Shown here piece after piece: positions 8,565 through 15,957 of a DNA stretch of 64,000 nucleotides. This DNA is from Pseudanabaena sp. (GTDB lineage: Bacteria; Cyanobacteriota; Cyanobacteriia; Pseudanabaenales; Pseudanabaenaceae), in NCBI GenBank assembly GCA_003249015.1, contig QBLS01000008.1, positions 62,001-126,000 on the forward strand, given 5' to 3'. Made by a program: the position numbers and the translations under genes. How positions within the stretch are numbered: position 1 is the first letter of the stretch; every line of letters begins with the position of its first letter. A model generated the notes under the pieces. That model was not told the origin of the DNA. It worked only from the letters and a program-made list of their open reading frames with translations, and did no database searches.

Positions 8565-10085
8565 ATGCTCAGTATTTTAGTCTGGCTACCGATCGCGGGA
8601 GCTTTGATTGTCGCCCTATTTGGCACAATAGTTGACTCGAAGCAATTACGCAATATTTCTCTAATAACCGCGATCGCCAATTTTGGATGGTCATTGTTTT
8701 TACTGACCAAATTTGACATTGGCACTTCCACAATGCAAATTAGAGAATCCTTATCATGGCTCGACCAAATTGGACTGAGCTACCGTTTGGGAATTGATGG
8801 GCTATCTTTTCCATTAGTTTTATTGAATGGATTATTACTCATCATCGCTCTGTATATCAGCAACGATGTCCAGCGCCCCAACCTTTATTTTCCACTGTTG
8901 CTATTGTTAGGTGGCGGTGTTAATGGAGCATTTCTCTCTGAGAATTTATTGTTATTCTTTCTGTTCTTTGAAGTAGAACTAATTCCCCTCTATTTGCTAA
9001 TCGGCATCTGGGGCGGCGAGAAACGTGGTTACGCTGCGACTAAGTTCTTAATTTACACAGCGATTTCAGGAGTGCTGCTGCTGGCGGCTTTCTTTGGAAT
9101 GGCAGCCTTGGGCAGTGGTGAAGGCATTGCTTTTACCTTCAACTATCTCGACCTTGACTTAGGTCAAGTCTCCAAGACCACACAGGGAATTTTACTCCTG
9201 CTGTTGTTAATTGGCTTTGGCATCAAAATTCCGATTGTCCCTCTGCATACATGGCTTCCCGATGCCCACGTTGAAGCTTCCACACCAGTATCAACCCTAC
9301 TCGCAGGGGTGCTACTCAAGCTGGGAACCTATGGACTATTGCGGTTTGGTTTGGGCTTACTCCCTGAAGCTTGGCAGGCGATCGCGCCATTTCTGGCAGG
9401 CTGGGCAGTGGTTAGTGTCATTTACGGTTGTTTGACTGCGATTACCCAAACGGATATGAAAAAGATGGTTGCCTATAGTTCCGTAGGTCACATGGGTTAT
9501 ATTCTGTTGGCTCTCGCCGCCGCAACTCCCTTATCACTGGTGGGCGCAACCTTCCAAATGGTCAGTCATGGCTTGATTTCCGCGTTGTTATTTATTCTGG
9601 TCGGTATCGTCTACAAAAAAACAGGGACTCGCAACATCAACTCTCTCAATGGTTTACTCAACCCAGAACGAGGCTTGCCCGTAACTGGTTCGCTGATGAT
9701 CTTAGCGGCAATGGCAAGCGCAGGAACCCCAGGAATGGTCGGCTTTATCGCCGAGTTTGTGATTTTCCGTAGTAGTTTTGCGGTCTTTCCTGTGCAAACC
9801 TTACTTTGCATGATTGGTACAGGCTTAACCGCCGTTTATTTCTTAATCATGATTGACCGCGTTTTCTTCGGTCGCTTAGGCGTAGCGATTGGCTCAAATC
9901 AAGAACCGATTAGTAAATTTCCCTTTGCAAAGTGGCAAGAAAAATCTCCTGCGATCGCCTTAGCGTTGATTATTGTGTTTTTCGGACTATTGCCTAATTT
10001 CGCCACAGGCTTAATTGAAAATTCAGCCCAAGCGATCGCCCCCAATCAGATTAAATTAGCCAGCAGCGATTACAGCGCATTGTAA
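8565..10085 (+). CDS. ndhD: NAD(P)H-quinone oxidoreductase subunit NdhD, CO2-uptake (NdhD3/D4) type
   Basis: A 506-residue proton-pumping membrane subunit of NDH-1, paired with the ndhF just upstream. The antiporter domain shows FFEVELIPLYLLIGIWG, KIPIVPLHTWLPDAHVEASTPVS and the ITQTDMKKMVAYSSVGHMG helix. Length and the short C-terminus suit NdhD3/D4 forms. In known cyanobacterial operons of this type a CO2-hydration protein (CupA or CupB) follows. Here a terminator and convergent ffh follow instead, so the Cup partner must be encoded elsewhere or be missing. Confidence 0.9.
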   Translation: MLSILVWLPIAGALIVALFGTIVDSKQLRNISLITAIANFGWSLFLLTKFDIGTSTMQIRESLSWLDQIGLSYRLGIDGLSFPLVLLNGLLLIIALYISNDVQRPNLYFPLLLLLGGGVNGAFLSENLLLFFLFFEVELIPLYLLIGIWGGEKRGYAATKFLIYTAISGVLLLAAFFGMAALGSGEGIAFTFNYLDLDLGQVSKTTQGILLLLLLIGFGIKIPIVPLHTWLPDAHVEASTPVSTLLAGVLLKLGTYGLLRFGLGLLPEAWQAIAPFLAGWAVVSVIYGCLTAITQTDMKKMVAYSSVGHMGYILLALAAATPLSLVGATFQMVSHGLISALLFILVGIVYKKTGTRNINSLNGLLNPERGLPVTGSLMILAAMASAGTPGMVGFIAEFVIFRSSFAVFPVQTLLCMIGTGLTAVYFLIMIDRVFFGRLGVAIGSNQEPISKFPFAKWQEKSPAIALALIIVFFGLLPNFATGLIENSAQAIAPNQIKLASSDYSAL

Positions 10086-10098
10086 TCAAAACCAAACA

Positions 10099-10180
10099 AG
10101 AGAACCTGTAAAAACTTTGCTTAGCAAAGTTTTTACAGGTTCTCTTAATTCGAGGAGAAAACAGCATAGCTGTTTTCTCC
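10099..10180. terminator. Two hairpins between convergent ndhD and ffh
   Basis: Perfect 22-bp stem 10099-10120/10124-10145 and perfect 12-bp stem 10154-10165/10169-10180. They sit between convergent stop codons and would serve as a bidirectional terminator. Confidence 0.7.
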
Positions 10181-10187
10181 TTGAATA

Positions 10188-11615
10188 TTACAGTTCGCCA
10201 AATCCCTTCTTCTTTTTCTTTTTCTTGCCATAGGCAGGATTACCCGATGGAGCTTGGTTGCCTCCCATTCCAGGAAAACCACCGCCGCCCATATTTGGCA
10301 TTCCTGGGAAGTTGGGCATTTTGCCCTGTCCCATTTGCTGCATCAAAGCTCTCATCTTCTGGAAGTCAGCAACCAGCTTGGTCACATCCTGAAGCTTATG
10401 CCCTGAGCCATTGGCAATCCGTTGTTTGCGGCTAGGACTCTTGGCAATGAGGTCAGGATCCTTGCGTTCCTGCTTAGTCATGGAGCTGATCATCGACTCA
10501 CAACGCTTCAGTTGCTTTTCCGCCTCTTGAATTTGCGTGTCGTTAATCTTCATGCCTGGAAGCATCTTCAACATTCCTCCAAAGGAACCCATGTTTTTCA
10601 TCATGCGGGTATTCTTTAGGAAGTCGTCAAAGTCAAACTTAGCGCTGAGAATCTTCTCTTGCAACTTCTCTGCATCGGCAATATTAATTTCTTCTTGAGC
10701 CTTCTCCACGAGAGTCAGCACATCACCCATGCCCAAAATCCGCGAAGCCATGCGCTCAGGATAGAAAGGCTGCAACGCCTCGACTTTTTCACCGACACCG
10801 ATAAATTTAATCGGCTGTCCCGAAATTTGCCGCACTGATAGCGCCGCACCACCGCGAGTATCGCCATCCATCTTGGTCAAGATTGCGCCCGTAACCCCAA
10901 TCTCATCATGGAAAGTACGGGTCAAGGTCGCCGCCTCTTGCCCTGTCATCGCATCGACAACCAGTAGCACTTCATCGGGATTAATCGCATCCTTAACACG
11001 CTTTAGCTCGTCCATCATGTCGCGATCGATCTGCAAGCGTCCCGCCGTATCGACAATTACGGTATTAACGCCCAATTCCTTAGCCTTTGCCAATCCTTGA
11101 CGGGCAATCTCCACAGGGTCAGCATCTGCCCCCATTTCAAAGACTGGCACATTGATTTGCTTACCAAGGGTGATCAACTGATCAATCGCCGCTGGTCGAT
11201 ATACGTCAGTAGCCACCAGTAATGCGGTGCGTTCTAGCTTGCGTAAATGCAATGCTAATTTAGCAGTAGCAGTCGTTTTACCCGTACCCTGCAAACCTGC
11301 CATCAAAATTACCGTCGGTGCAGTTTCCGCCTCAGCGAGTGGCACATTTGCCTCACCCATCGTCTTTACCAACTCGTCATAGACGATCTTGATAAATTGC
11401 TGATCGGGGCGCACACCTGCGATTACGTCAGCGCCTTGAGCCTGTTTGGAAATTTCTTCGACAAATTCTTTGACAACTTGTAGGTTGACATCTGCCTCTA
11501 ATAGCGCCCTGCGTACTTCGCGAATCGCGCCTTGGATATTGGAGTCAGAGATTTTGTCCTGTCCGCGTAACTTTTTCCAAGCCGCCTCAAATTTATCGGC
11601 GATTTCATCAAACAT
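10188..11615 (-). CDS. ffh: Signal recognition particle protein Ffh
   Basis: SRP54-type GTPase, 475 residues, which binds signal sequences and SRP RNA for co-translational membrane targeting. The N-domain comes first. The G-domain carries the P-loop GLQGTGKTTATAKLA near residues 110-125, then VDTAGRLQIDRDMM and TKMDGDTRGGAALS. The methionine-rich M-domain (about 300-440) contains MKNMGSFGGMLKMLPGM and the RNA-binding RKQRIANGSG segment. The tail is Gly/Met-rich and ends in a Lys run (KKKKKKK) before GFGEL. Length and order are normal. Confidence 0.97.
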   Translation of the reverse strand: MFDEIADKFEAAWKKLRGQDKISDSNIQGAIREVRRALLEADVNLQVVKEFVEEISKQAQGADVIAGVRPDQQFIKIVYDELVKTMGEANVPLAEAETAPTVILMAGLQGTGKTTATAKLALHLRKLERTALLVATDVYRPAAIDQLITLGKQINVPVFEMGADADPVEIARQGLAKAKELGVNTVIVDTAGRLQIDRDMMDELKRVKDAINPDEVLLVVDAMTGQEAATLTRTFHDEIGVTGAILTKMDGDTRGGAALSVRQISGQPIKFIGVGEKVEALQPFYPERMASRILGMGDVLTLVEKAQEEINIADAEKLQEKILSAKFDFDDFLKNTRMMKNMGSFGGMLKMLPGMKINDTQIQEAEKQLKRCESMISSMTKQERKDPDLIAKSPSRKQRIANGSGHKLQDVTKLVADFQKMRALMQQMGQGKMPNFPGMPNMGGGGFPGMGGNQAPSGNPAYGKKKKKKKGFGEL

Positions 11616-11782
11616 ATCTAGTTTTGCTTTTGCTGTTTTTGGTTCTACCTACTAATTTACATTCACCACCGTGACATTGATCCTGATCTGAGAAAATTAT
11701 GGTGGCGATCGCTATATTCAAAGATTGAGGCAAGGCTATGATGTTATCTGACCTCGAAAGAAATTTAAAGGTATTTTTAACG

Positions 11783-12163
11783 ATGACAGCTTACGCCTTA
11801 AACTTACCCGATCTCTTGAAGCAGGAAGTCGAGCAGTTAGCCGAAAGTCAGGGAATTTCGCTCGATCAGTTTGTGCTGTGGGCTGTTACAGAAAAGGTCA
11901 GTACGCTTAAAGCCTCATTTTCTTTGATTACTTATCGACAAGGGGCGAGTGGACAGATTTTTCCTGTGGTTAAGGGAACGGGAGTAAGGGTGCAGACATT
12001 AGCGATCGCTGCTCACAAGTGGGGTATGAGTGCTGCTCAAATTGCTGATGAATATGATTTATCTGAAGAGCAGGTAACGGAAGCCTTGAGATTTTATGCA
12101 GTAAATAAAGAACAGGTTGATTTGGCGATCACTTCTGAGCAACAGTTAGAGTCTGTATCCTAG
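11783..12163 (+). CDS. DUF433 antitoxin-like protein
   Basis: About 126 residues from the chosen ATG. A TTG/ATG-rich stretch allows a start at 11738, but the MTAYALNLPDLLKQEVEQLAESQGISL beginning looks like the natural N-terminus of this cyanobacterial family, and AAAGG lies about 11 nt upstream. The N-terminal part resembles a short helical antitoxin arm. The C-terminal DUF433 helix-turn-helix (VKGTGVRVQTLAIAAHKWGMSAAQIADEYDLSEEQVTEAL) probably binds DNA. DUF433 proteins often accompany PIN or DUF5615 toxins, but none is adjacent here, so its role is open. Confidence 0.75.
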   Translation: MTAYALNLPDLLKQEVEQLAESQGISLDQFVLWAVTEKVSTLKASFSLITYRQGASGQIFPVVKGTGVRVQTLAIAAHKWGMSAAQIADEYDLSEEQVTEALRFYAVNKEQVDLAITSEQQLESVS

Positions 12164-12239
12164 ATTTGAAACTTGACGTGTTAATGGGAAATAAGTGACA
12201 ATATTTGATGAAAAATAATTTTTTTCTGGGGTTAGTAGG

Positions 12240-13169
12240 TTGTCATCCGAAATACAAAATTCTTCAAAAGCTAAGCCCTCTTGGCTAACTCGTAAGGTTT
12301 CATTTTATATCGGTTTAGGGTTTGGAGGATTACTCGGAATTACATTGTTGGCTACTGTAGGATTTTTCTACTTGTTTTTATCACAAGACTCGATATCAGT
12401 TAAGAACGGTCAAGTGAGTCTCAACAAACAAGTTGTCACTAACACTGATGTAAACAATACTAATAAGAGTACAAGCATTGCTAATAGTGATGTAGAAAAT
12501 ACCAGTAAAAGTGCAGATATTACTACTACAACTAATCTTAATCCTCAAGGTGAGAGAAATGCAGTTGCAACCAATGGTGCTGTCTCTGCTACTGGTGAAA
12601 ATTCAAATGTGTCTCGTGATCGAGCGAACAGTCCTACTATTACTGGCAACAATAACAACATTACTATTGTTGCCAACAAAGATCTACCAGGCTTTAGTGA
12701 AAAAGCCTATTTAGTAACTCCGCCATCAGATATAAATAAATATTCACAAGTCAACGATTTACAGCCTGACGCTCTGGTTCGGTCAGCCTCAGATGATGAC
12801 AAAATTCGATTTGGTAAAGCAGAAATAGTGATTGGAGGTAATATTCTCAGTTCATTCTTCGATATCAATGAGTATGCTAATGAAAGTAGGTTTGTATTCA
12901 AACTAGATGGCACTCAAAAAGCGGCTCTATTACAGTTTGGACTCCCTGATCTATCTTCTGGAAGTACTAGTCAAGGTGCTTACATAGTAAAGATTTCATC
13001 CGATGGACAACCCCTATGGGCTGGCGAATGTAAGCGTAGTCAAGGAAATCAAATTTTCTCTGTACCTCTCGATATTTCTGGGAAAAAGAGCCTAACAATA
13101 GAAGTGACTAGTAATAGAAAAAATGAAAGTCGTCTATTCTTTACCAAAGCAAGTGTCTTAAAGAATTAG
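12240..13169 (+). CDS. Membrane-anchored protein with NPCBM-like C-terminal domain
   Basis: Not recognised as a named gene. 309 residues from a TTG start preceded by GGGGTTAGTAGG. One transmembrane segment (about residues 22-50) precedes a low-complexity Thr/Asn/Ser linker (about 60-150). The C-terminal domain (about 178-309: FGKAEIVIGGNILSSFFDIN, then AALLQFGLPD, LWAGECKRSQG, SLTIEV) resembles an NPCBM-type beta-sandwich. This fits a single-pass envelope protein with a sugar- or ligand-binding exterior. The fold call is by pattern only. It stands alone. Confidence 0.6.
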   Translation: MSSEIQNSSKAKPSWLTRKVSFYIGLGFGGLLGITLLATVGFFYLFLSQDSISVKNGQVSLNKQVVTNTDVNNTNKSTSIANSDVENTSKSADITTTTNLNPQGERNAVATNGAVSATGENSNVSRDRANSPTITGNNNNITIVANKDLPGFSEKAYLVTPPSDINKYSQVNDLQPDALVRSASDDDKIRFGKAEIVIGGNILSSFFDINEYANESRFVFKLDGTQKAALLQFGLPDLSSGSTSQGAYIVKISSDGQPLWAGECKRSQGNQIFSVPLDISGKKSLTIEVTSNRKNESRLFFTKASVLKN

Positions 13170-13216
13170 ATCATTTGGTTGAGCGAGTTGTTGAGATTAA
13201 ACTCTAGGTGATCGTA

Positions 13217-13270
13217 GATTGTTGAGATTGAGTTGGAGGGCAATCTTTTTTTGATGGATTGTGATTTAGG
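13217..13270. repeat. TTGTTGAGATTGAG spacer motif, copy 1
   Basis: Reads GATTGTTGAGATTGAGTTGG followed by AGGGCAATCTTTTTTTGATGG. The same block, usually flanked by HIP1 octamers, recurs at 13541-13580, 14098-14135 (partial) and 14791-14840, always between genes of this toxin-antitoxin-rich stretch. Confidence 0.5.
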
Positions 13271-13306
13271 CAATTCTGAGTTTTTAAAGAGGAGAAATTA
13301 AATCTG

Positions 13307-13528
13307 ATGCAAAATCAAATAACTATTCATCCAGACATTTGTAACGGCAGACCGATTATCGCTAACACCCGCATTACAGTGCAAACAATCATGGAGTTTT
13401 TGGGCGCAGGTGACTCCATCGAAGAAGTCCTTGAAGAATATCCATCTCTAAAAAGACAAGATTATGCCTGTATTCAATTCGCAGCAAAACTGATGGCAAA
13501 TCACTACGAAGTGAGAAAAGTCGGATGA
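13307..13528 (+). CDS. DUF433 antitoxin-like protein (VapB type)
   Basis: A 73-residue stand-alone DUF433 domain with the classic layout IHPDICNGRPIIANTRITVQTIMEFLGAGDSIEEVLEEYPSL, a small winged-helix DNA-binding fold. A strong AGAGGAGAA ribosome site lies 15-20 nt upstream. In related loci the next gene is a DUF5615 PIN-like toxin. Here the downstream gene is a convergent DUF29 protein, so the toxin partner is missing or distant. Confidence 0.75.
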   Translation: MQNQITIHPDICNGRPIIANTRITVQTIMEFLGAGDSIEEVLEEYPSLKRQDYACIQFAAKLMANHYEVRKVG

Positions 13529-13540
13529 ATAGGTTTCTGT

Positions 13541-13580
13541 GCGATCGCAGGTTGTTGAGATTGAGTGGCGGGCGATCGCC
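13541..13580. repeat. TTGTTGAGATTGAG spacer motif, copy 2
   Basis: HIP1 octamer, then GGTTGTTGAGATTGAGTGGC and a second HIP1 octamer. It lies between the DUF433 gene and the convergent DUF29 gene. Confidence 0.5.
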
Positions 13581-13588
13581 ATCAAACG

Positions 13589-14038
13589 CTAATTCCAGAA
13601 ATTACCATTTAACAATGTGTCAATATCACTCTCAAACTGCCACAAATCAGGAAATTCATATTGTGGATAATCTTCTCGAACTTCCTTAATCACATCCTTC
13701 CAGATATCATCAAAAACTTCAGGCAAATAATTTTTAAGGCTTGGAGACTTTTCTAAGCGCCGTCTAATTTGCTTACGCTGTTCTCTAATTGTTCTTTCCC
13801 AACCACTGTAATCATTGACCAGAGAAACATATAATTGCTTCAAGACATGAGATAGCAATACATCTAATCGACTCTCTAGCTCATCCCGATAAGAACGCCC
13901 CAAATCTTCAATCTCCTCTATCAAATTTTCAAAGTCTACATGATCAAAGTCTCTAGCTTTTAACTTAGCTATAGTCTCTTGAGTCCAAAGAAGGTAGTCA
14001 GATTCATATAAGGATTTTCTTGCAATTGTCTGAGTCAT
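13589..14038 (-). CDS. DUF29 family protein
   Basis: 149 residues, helical, with the DUF29 signatures LYESDYLLWTQETIAKLKARDF, DFENLIEEIEDLGRSYRDEL, and LYVSLVNDYSGWERTIREQRKQIRRRL. This family is very abundant in cyanobacteria and has no established function. It often sits near mobile or toxin-antitoxin genes, as here. Confidence 0.85.
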   Translation of the reverse strand: MTQTIARKSLYESDYLLWTQETIAKLKARDFDHVDFENLIEEIEDLGRSYRDELESRLDVLLSHVLKQLYVSLVNDYSGWERTIREQRKQIRRRLEKSPSLKNYLPEVFDDIWKDVIKEVREDYPQYEFPDLWQFESDIDTLLNGNFWN

Positions 14039-14097
14039 TGATTTGTAACTCCTTGAATAAATCCAACACTAACATTATCCTGCATAAGACAATTATA

Positions 14098-14135
14098 GCG
14101 ATCGCTTTTTGATAGGCTGTGATTGTGGCGATCGC
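14098..14135. repeat. HIP1-flanked spacer motif, copy 3 (partial)
   Basis: HIP1, TTTTTGATAGGCTGTGATTG, TGGC, HIP1. It shares the TTTTTGAT block and HIP1 flanks with the copies at 13.2 and 14.8 kb. Confidence 0.4.
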
Positions 14136-14137
14136 AC

Positions 14138-14398
14138 TTACTCATAATGAGTCCACATTCTAATTATTTTAATGGTCTCCTCTGACTCAATCACCTCATA
14201 AACAAGACGATGTTGGACATTAATTCTGCGTGAATATGCACCTGAGAAGTCACCAACCAATTTTTCATAGGGTGGCGGATTCTGAAATGGATTTATTTGA
14301 ATTATGGATAAAAGTTCAGTAACTTTACCTCTGAGATTGCTTGTAGATATTTTCTTTGCATCTTTTTGAGATTGCTTGGTATATAACAATTTCCACAT
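14138..14398 (-). CDS. Txe/YoeB family toxin
   Basis: An 86-residue RelE-superfamily mRNA interferase-like toxin. The motifs WKLLYTKQSQKDAKKI, a PPPYEKLVGDFSGAYSRRIN middle, and the C-terminal HRLVYEV...IIRMWTHYE are typical. YoeB toxins cleave mRNA at the ribosome, and the C-terminal His-Tyr is part of the active surface. The chosen ATG overlaps the antitoxin stop as TGATG; an ATG six bases earlier is also possible. The overlap implies translational coupling with the antitoxin gene upstream. Confidence 0.88.
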   Translation of the reverse strand: MWKLLYTKQSQKDAKKISTSNLRGKVTELLSIIQINPFQNPPPYEKLVGDFSGAYSRRINVQHRLVYEVIESEETIKIIRMWTHYE

Positions 14399-14673
14399 CA
14401 CCATTCTAATGTCTCGCTACAATCATGAATAGAAGTTGATAAACCTTCAACAATTGATTCACGCATTTTAGGGATTGAGAGCAAATATATTGTTTCCTGA
14501 ATACCACGCCATTCATCTTCAGAAATTAAAACAGAATTACCTTTTAAAACCTTTACATCCTCAGTTTTAACTTGTTGACGCTGTTTGAGAAATATGCAAA
14601 AGTCAAGAATCTCCTCAACTAGCGAGTCAGGAACCTGTTCGAGTTCTGTAATAAGTTGGTCTCTAAACGTCAT
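14398..14673 (-). CDS. Antitoxin with YefM/Phd-type C-terminus and a different N-terminal domain
   Basis: 91 residues. The C-terminal toxin-wrapping tail (DEWRGIQETIYLLSIPKMRESIVEG, CSETLEW) matches the YefM/Phd tails that neutralise YoeB-type toxins. The N-terminal part (DQLITELEQVPDSLVEEILDFCIFLKQRQ) does not look like the usual YefM DNA-binding domain. It resembles the short helical DUF2281-type arm. Overlap with the downstream toxin makes the pairing firm. The hybrid makeup is an inference from pattern. Confidence 0.8.
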   Translation of the reverse strand: MTFRDQLITELEQVPDSLVEEILDFCIFLKQRQQVKTEDVKVLKGNSVLISEDEWRGIQETIYLLSIPKMRESIVEGLSTSIHDCSETLEW

Positions 14674-14790
14674 TTGACCATCCCAAGATTTTGATATTTA
14701 TTAATTTACTAATAGCACTCAAAGCGAGAAATGTGTCTTAACAATTATACCCATTTTAGTTAAAGCAAATAAAAAATATAGGTAATTGAG

Positions 14791-14840
14791 GCGATCGCTA
14801 TTTATTGAGATTGAGTTGGGGGCGATCGCTTTTTGATAAG
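14791..14840. repeat. TTGAGATTGAG spacer motif, copy 4
   Basis: HIP1, TATTTATTGAGATTGAGTTG, GGG, HIP1, TTTTTGATAAG. It lies upstream of the RelE-like gene, about 115 nt before its start. Confidence 0.5.
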
Positions 14841-14955
14841 TTTTGTTTTAAGTGATAACTATGATCAAATTCTCAACCAAAATTGACAAGAACAAAAATA
14901 GCTATAATAATCGCATAGTCCAAATTGTAAATTTGTACCGCATCTGAGGATAGAA

Positions 14956-15210
14956 ATGACTGTACAATTTCGGGAAAAAGCATTGATGGCGTATGAAACT
15001 ATGCCATTGAATCAAAAAAATAAGGTTTCGCATCTAATCAAGCAGCTAGACGCAGGTAAGTCACAGCGTCTCGATTCGCATATATTGAAAAATTTGGGTT
15101 TAGACACTTGGATGGTGAGGGTTGATAAAACTGTGCGATTGCTTTTTACTAAAAATGATCGCGGTTTTTTGATTATTGACATTGTTGATCGTCAGAAGGC
15201 AGCGATTTAG
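14956..15210 (+). CDS. RelE/ParE-like small protein
   Basis: 84 residues with a RelE-type fold pattern: an N-terminal amphipathic helix pair (FREKALMAYETMPLNQKNKVSHLIKQL), then a beta core with LDTWMVRVDKTVRLLFTKN and a final FLIIDIVDRQKAA. AGGATAGAA precedes the ATG. No antitoxin of a usual type is next to it. Instead its stop codon overlaps the GTG start of the Shedu-like nuclease gene, suggesting one functional unit. Whether it is a toxin, or a regulator of the nuclease, is not known. Confidence 0.7.
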   Translation: MTVQFREKALMAYETMPLNQKNKVSHLIKQLDAGKSQRLDSHILKNLGLDTWMVRVDKTVRLLFTKNDRGFLIIDIVDRQKAAI

Positions 15211-15869
15211 TGATCTCGTTAATTAGTCATAAATTTGATATTAACGAATGCGATCGCCAACTTCAAGAGCTACAAAATTTTCTAACTGCTAATCCCTCAA
15301 TTCCAGAGACTGGAGAGAATGGACTACAGAAGTTTTTTGCAGATCGACCAAATTTAATTCTTCTATTAGGATATTGGCATTTTGGTTTGGAACCAGCTTT
15401 TTATAAACCTGAAGTGAGTCTGTTCAATAATGAGTTTCGCGCTGATTTTGTGGTGGCTGATCGCGAGAAGAAGAAGTTTGTATTTATTGAGTTTGAGGAT
15501 GCGATGGAAGATAGCATTTTCAAGCTAAAGTCCAGAAAGTCAAATCTGTCTAATACCAGCTATGATTGGTCTTCGCGGTATGAGCATGGCTTGAGTCAAG
15601 TGATTGACTGGTATTATCGTATGGATGATTATGAACGAACCAATAAATTTGAAGAGTATTTTGGGCATCGCCATGTTAGCTATAGCGGGTTGCTGGTGAT
15701 TGGTAGAGATAAATTCATTCAGCATTCTGGATTGATGCAAAGATTTCGATGGCGATCGCATAAAACCATCATCGATAGTAAACCGCTTCACTGTATGACT
15801 TTTGATCAGTTGCTTGAGGAGTCAGTCGAGAAGTTGTCTACATTGAAATTGAGCGATCAGCTAGAGTAG
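15210..15869 (+). CDS. Shedu-like (DUF4263) nuclease
   Basis: 219 residues, GTG start sharing one base with the previous TAG stop. The DUF4263 core is visible: ADF at residues 78-80, then FIEFED at 92-97, giving the acidic D79...E94-x-E96 arrangement of a PD-(D/E)XK-type nuclease. WSSRYEHGLSQVIDWYYRMDD and YSGLLVIGRD follow. SduA proteins of this family protect bacteria against phage by degrading DNA. This one has an N-terminal region of only about 70 residues. The tight overlap with a RelE-like gene is unusual and may reflect coupled expression. Confidence 0.72.
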   Translation: MISLISHKFDINECDRQLQELQNFLTANPSIPETGENGLQKFFADRPNLILLLGYWHFGLEPAFYKPEVSLFNNEFRADFVVADREKKKFVFIEFEDAMEDSIFKLKSRKSNLSNTSYDWSSRYEHGLSQVIDWYYRMDDYERTNKFEEYFGHRHVSYSGLLVIGRDKFIQHSGLMQRFRWRSHKTIIDSKPLHCMTFDQLLEESVEKLSTLKLSDQLE

Positions 15870-15957
15870 TAAACGCTGAATAGATCTCATTATATTCAGA
15901 TATTTAATTTTATCGTGGTCGTCTTTTAATTACTTGTGTTTTAGGCGATCGCACACC

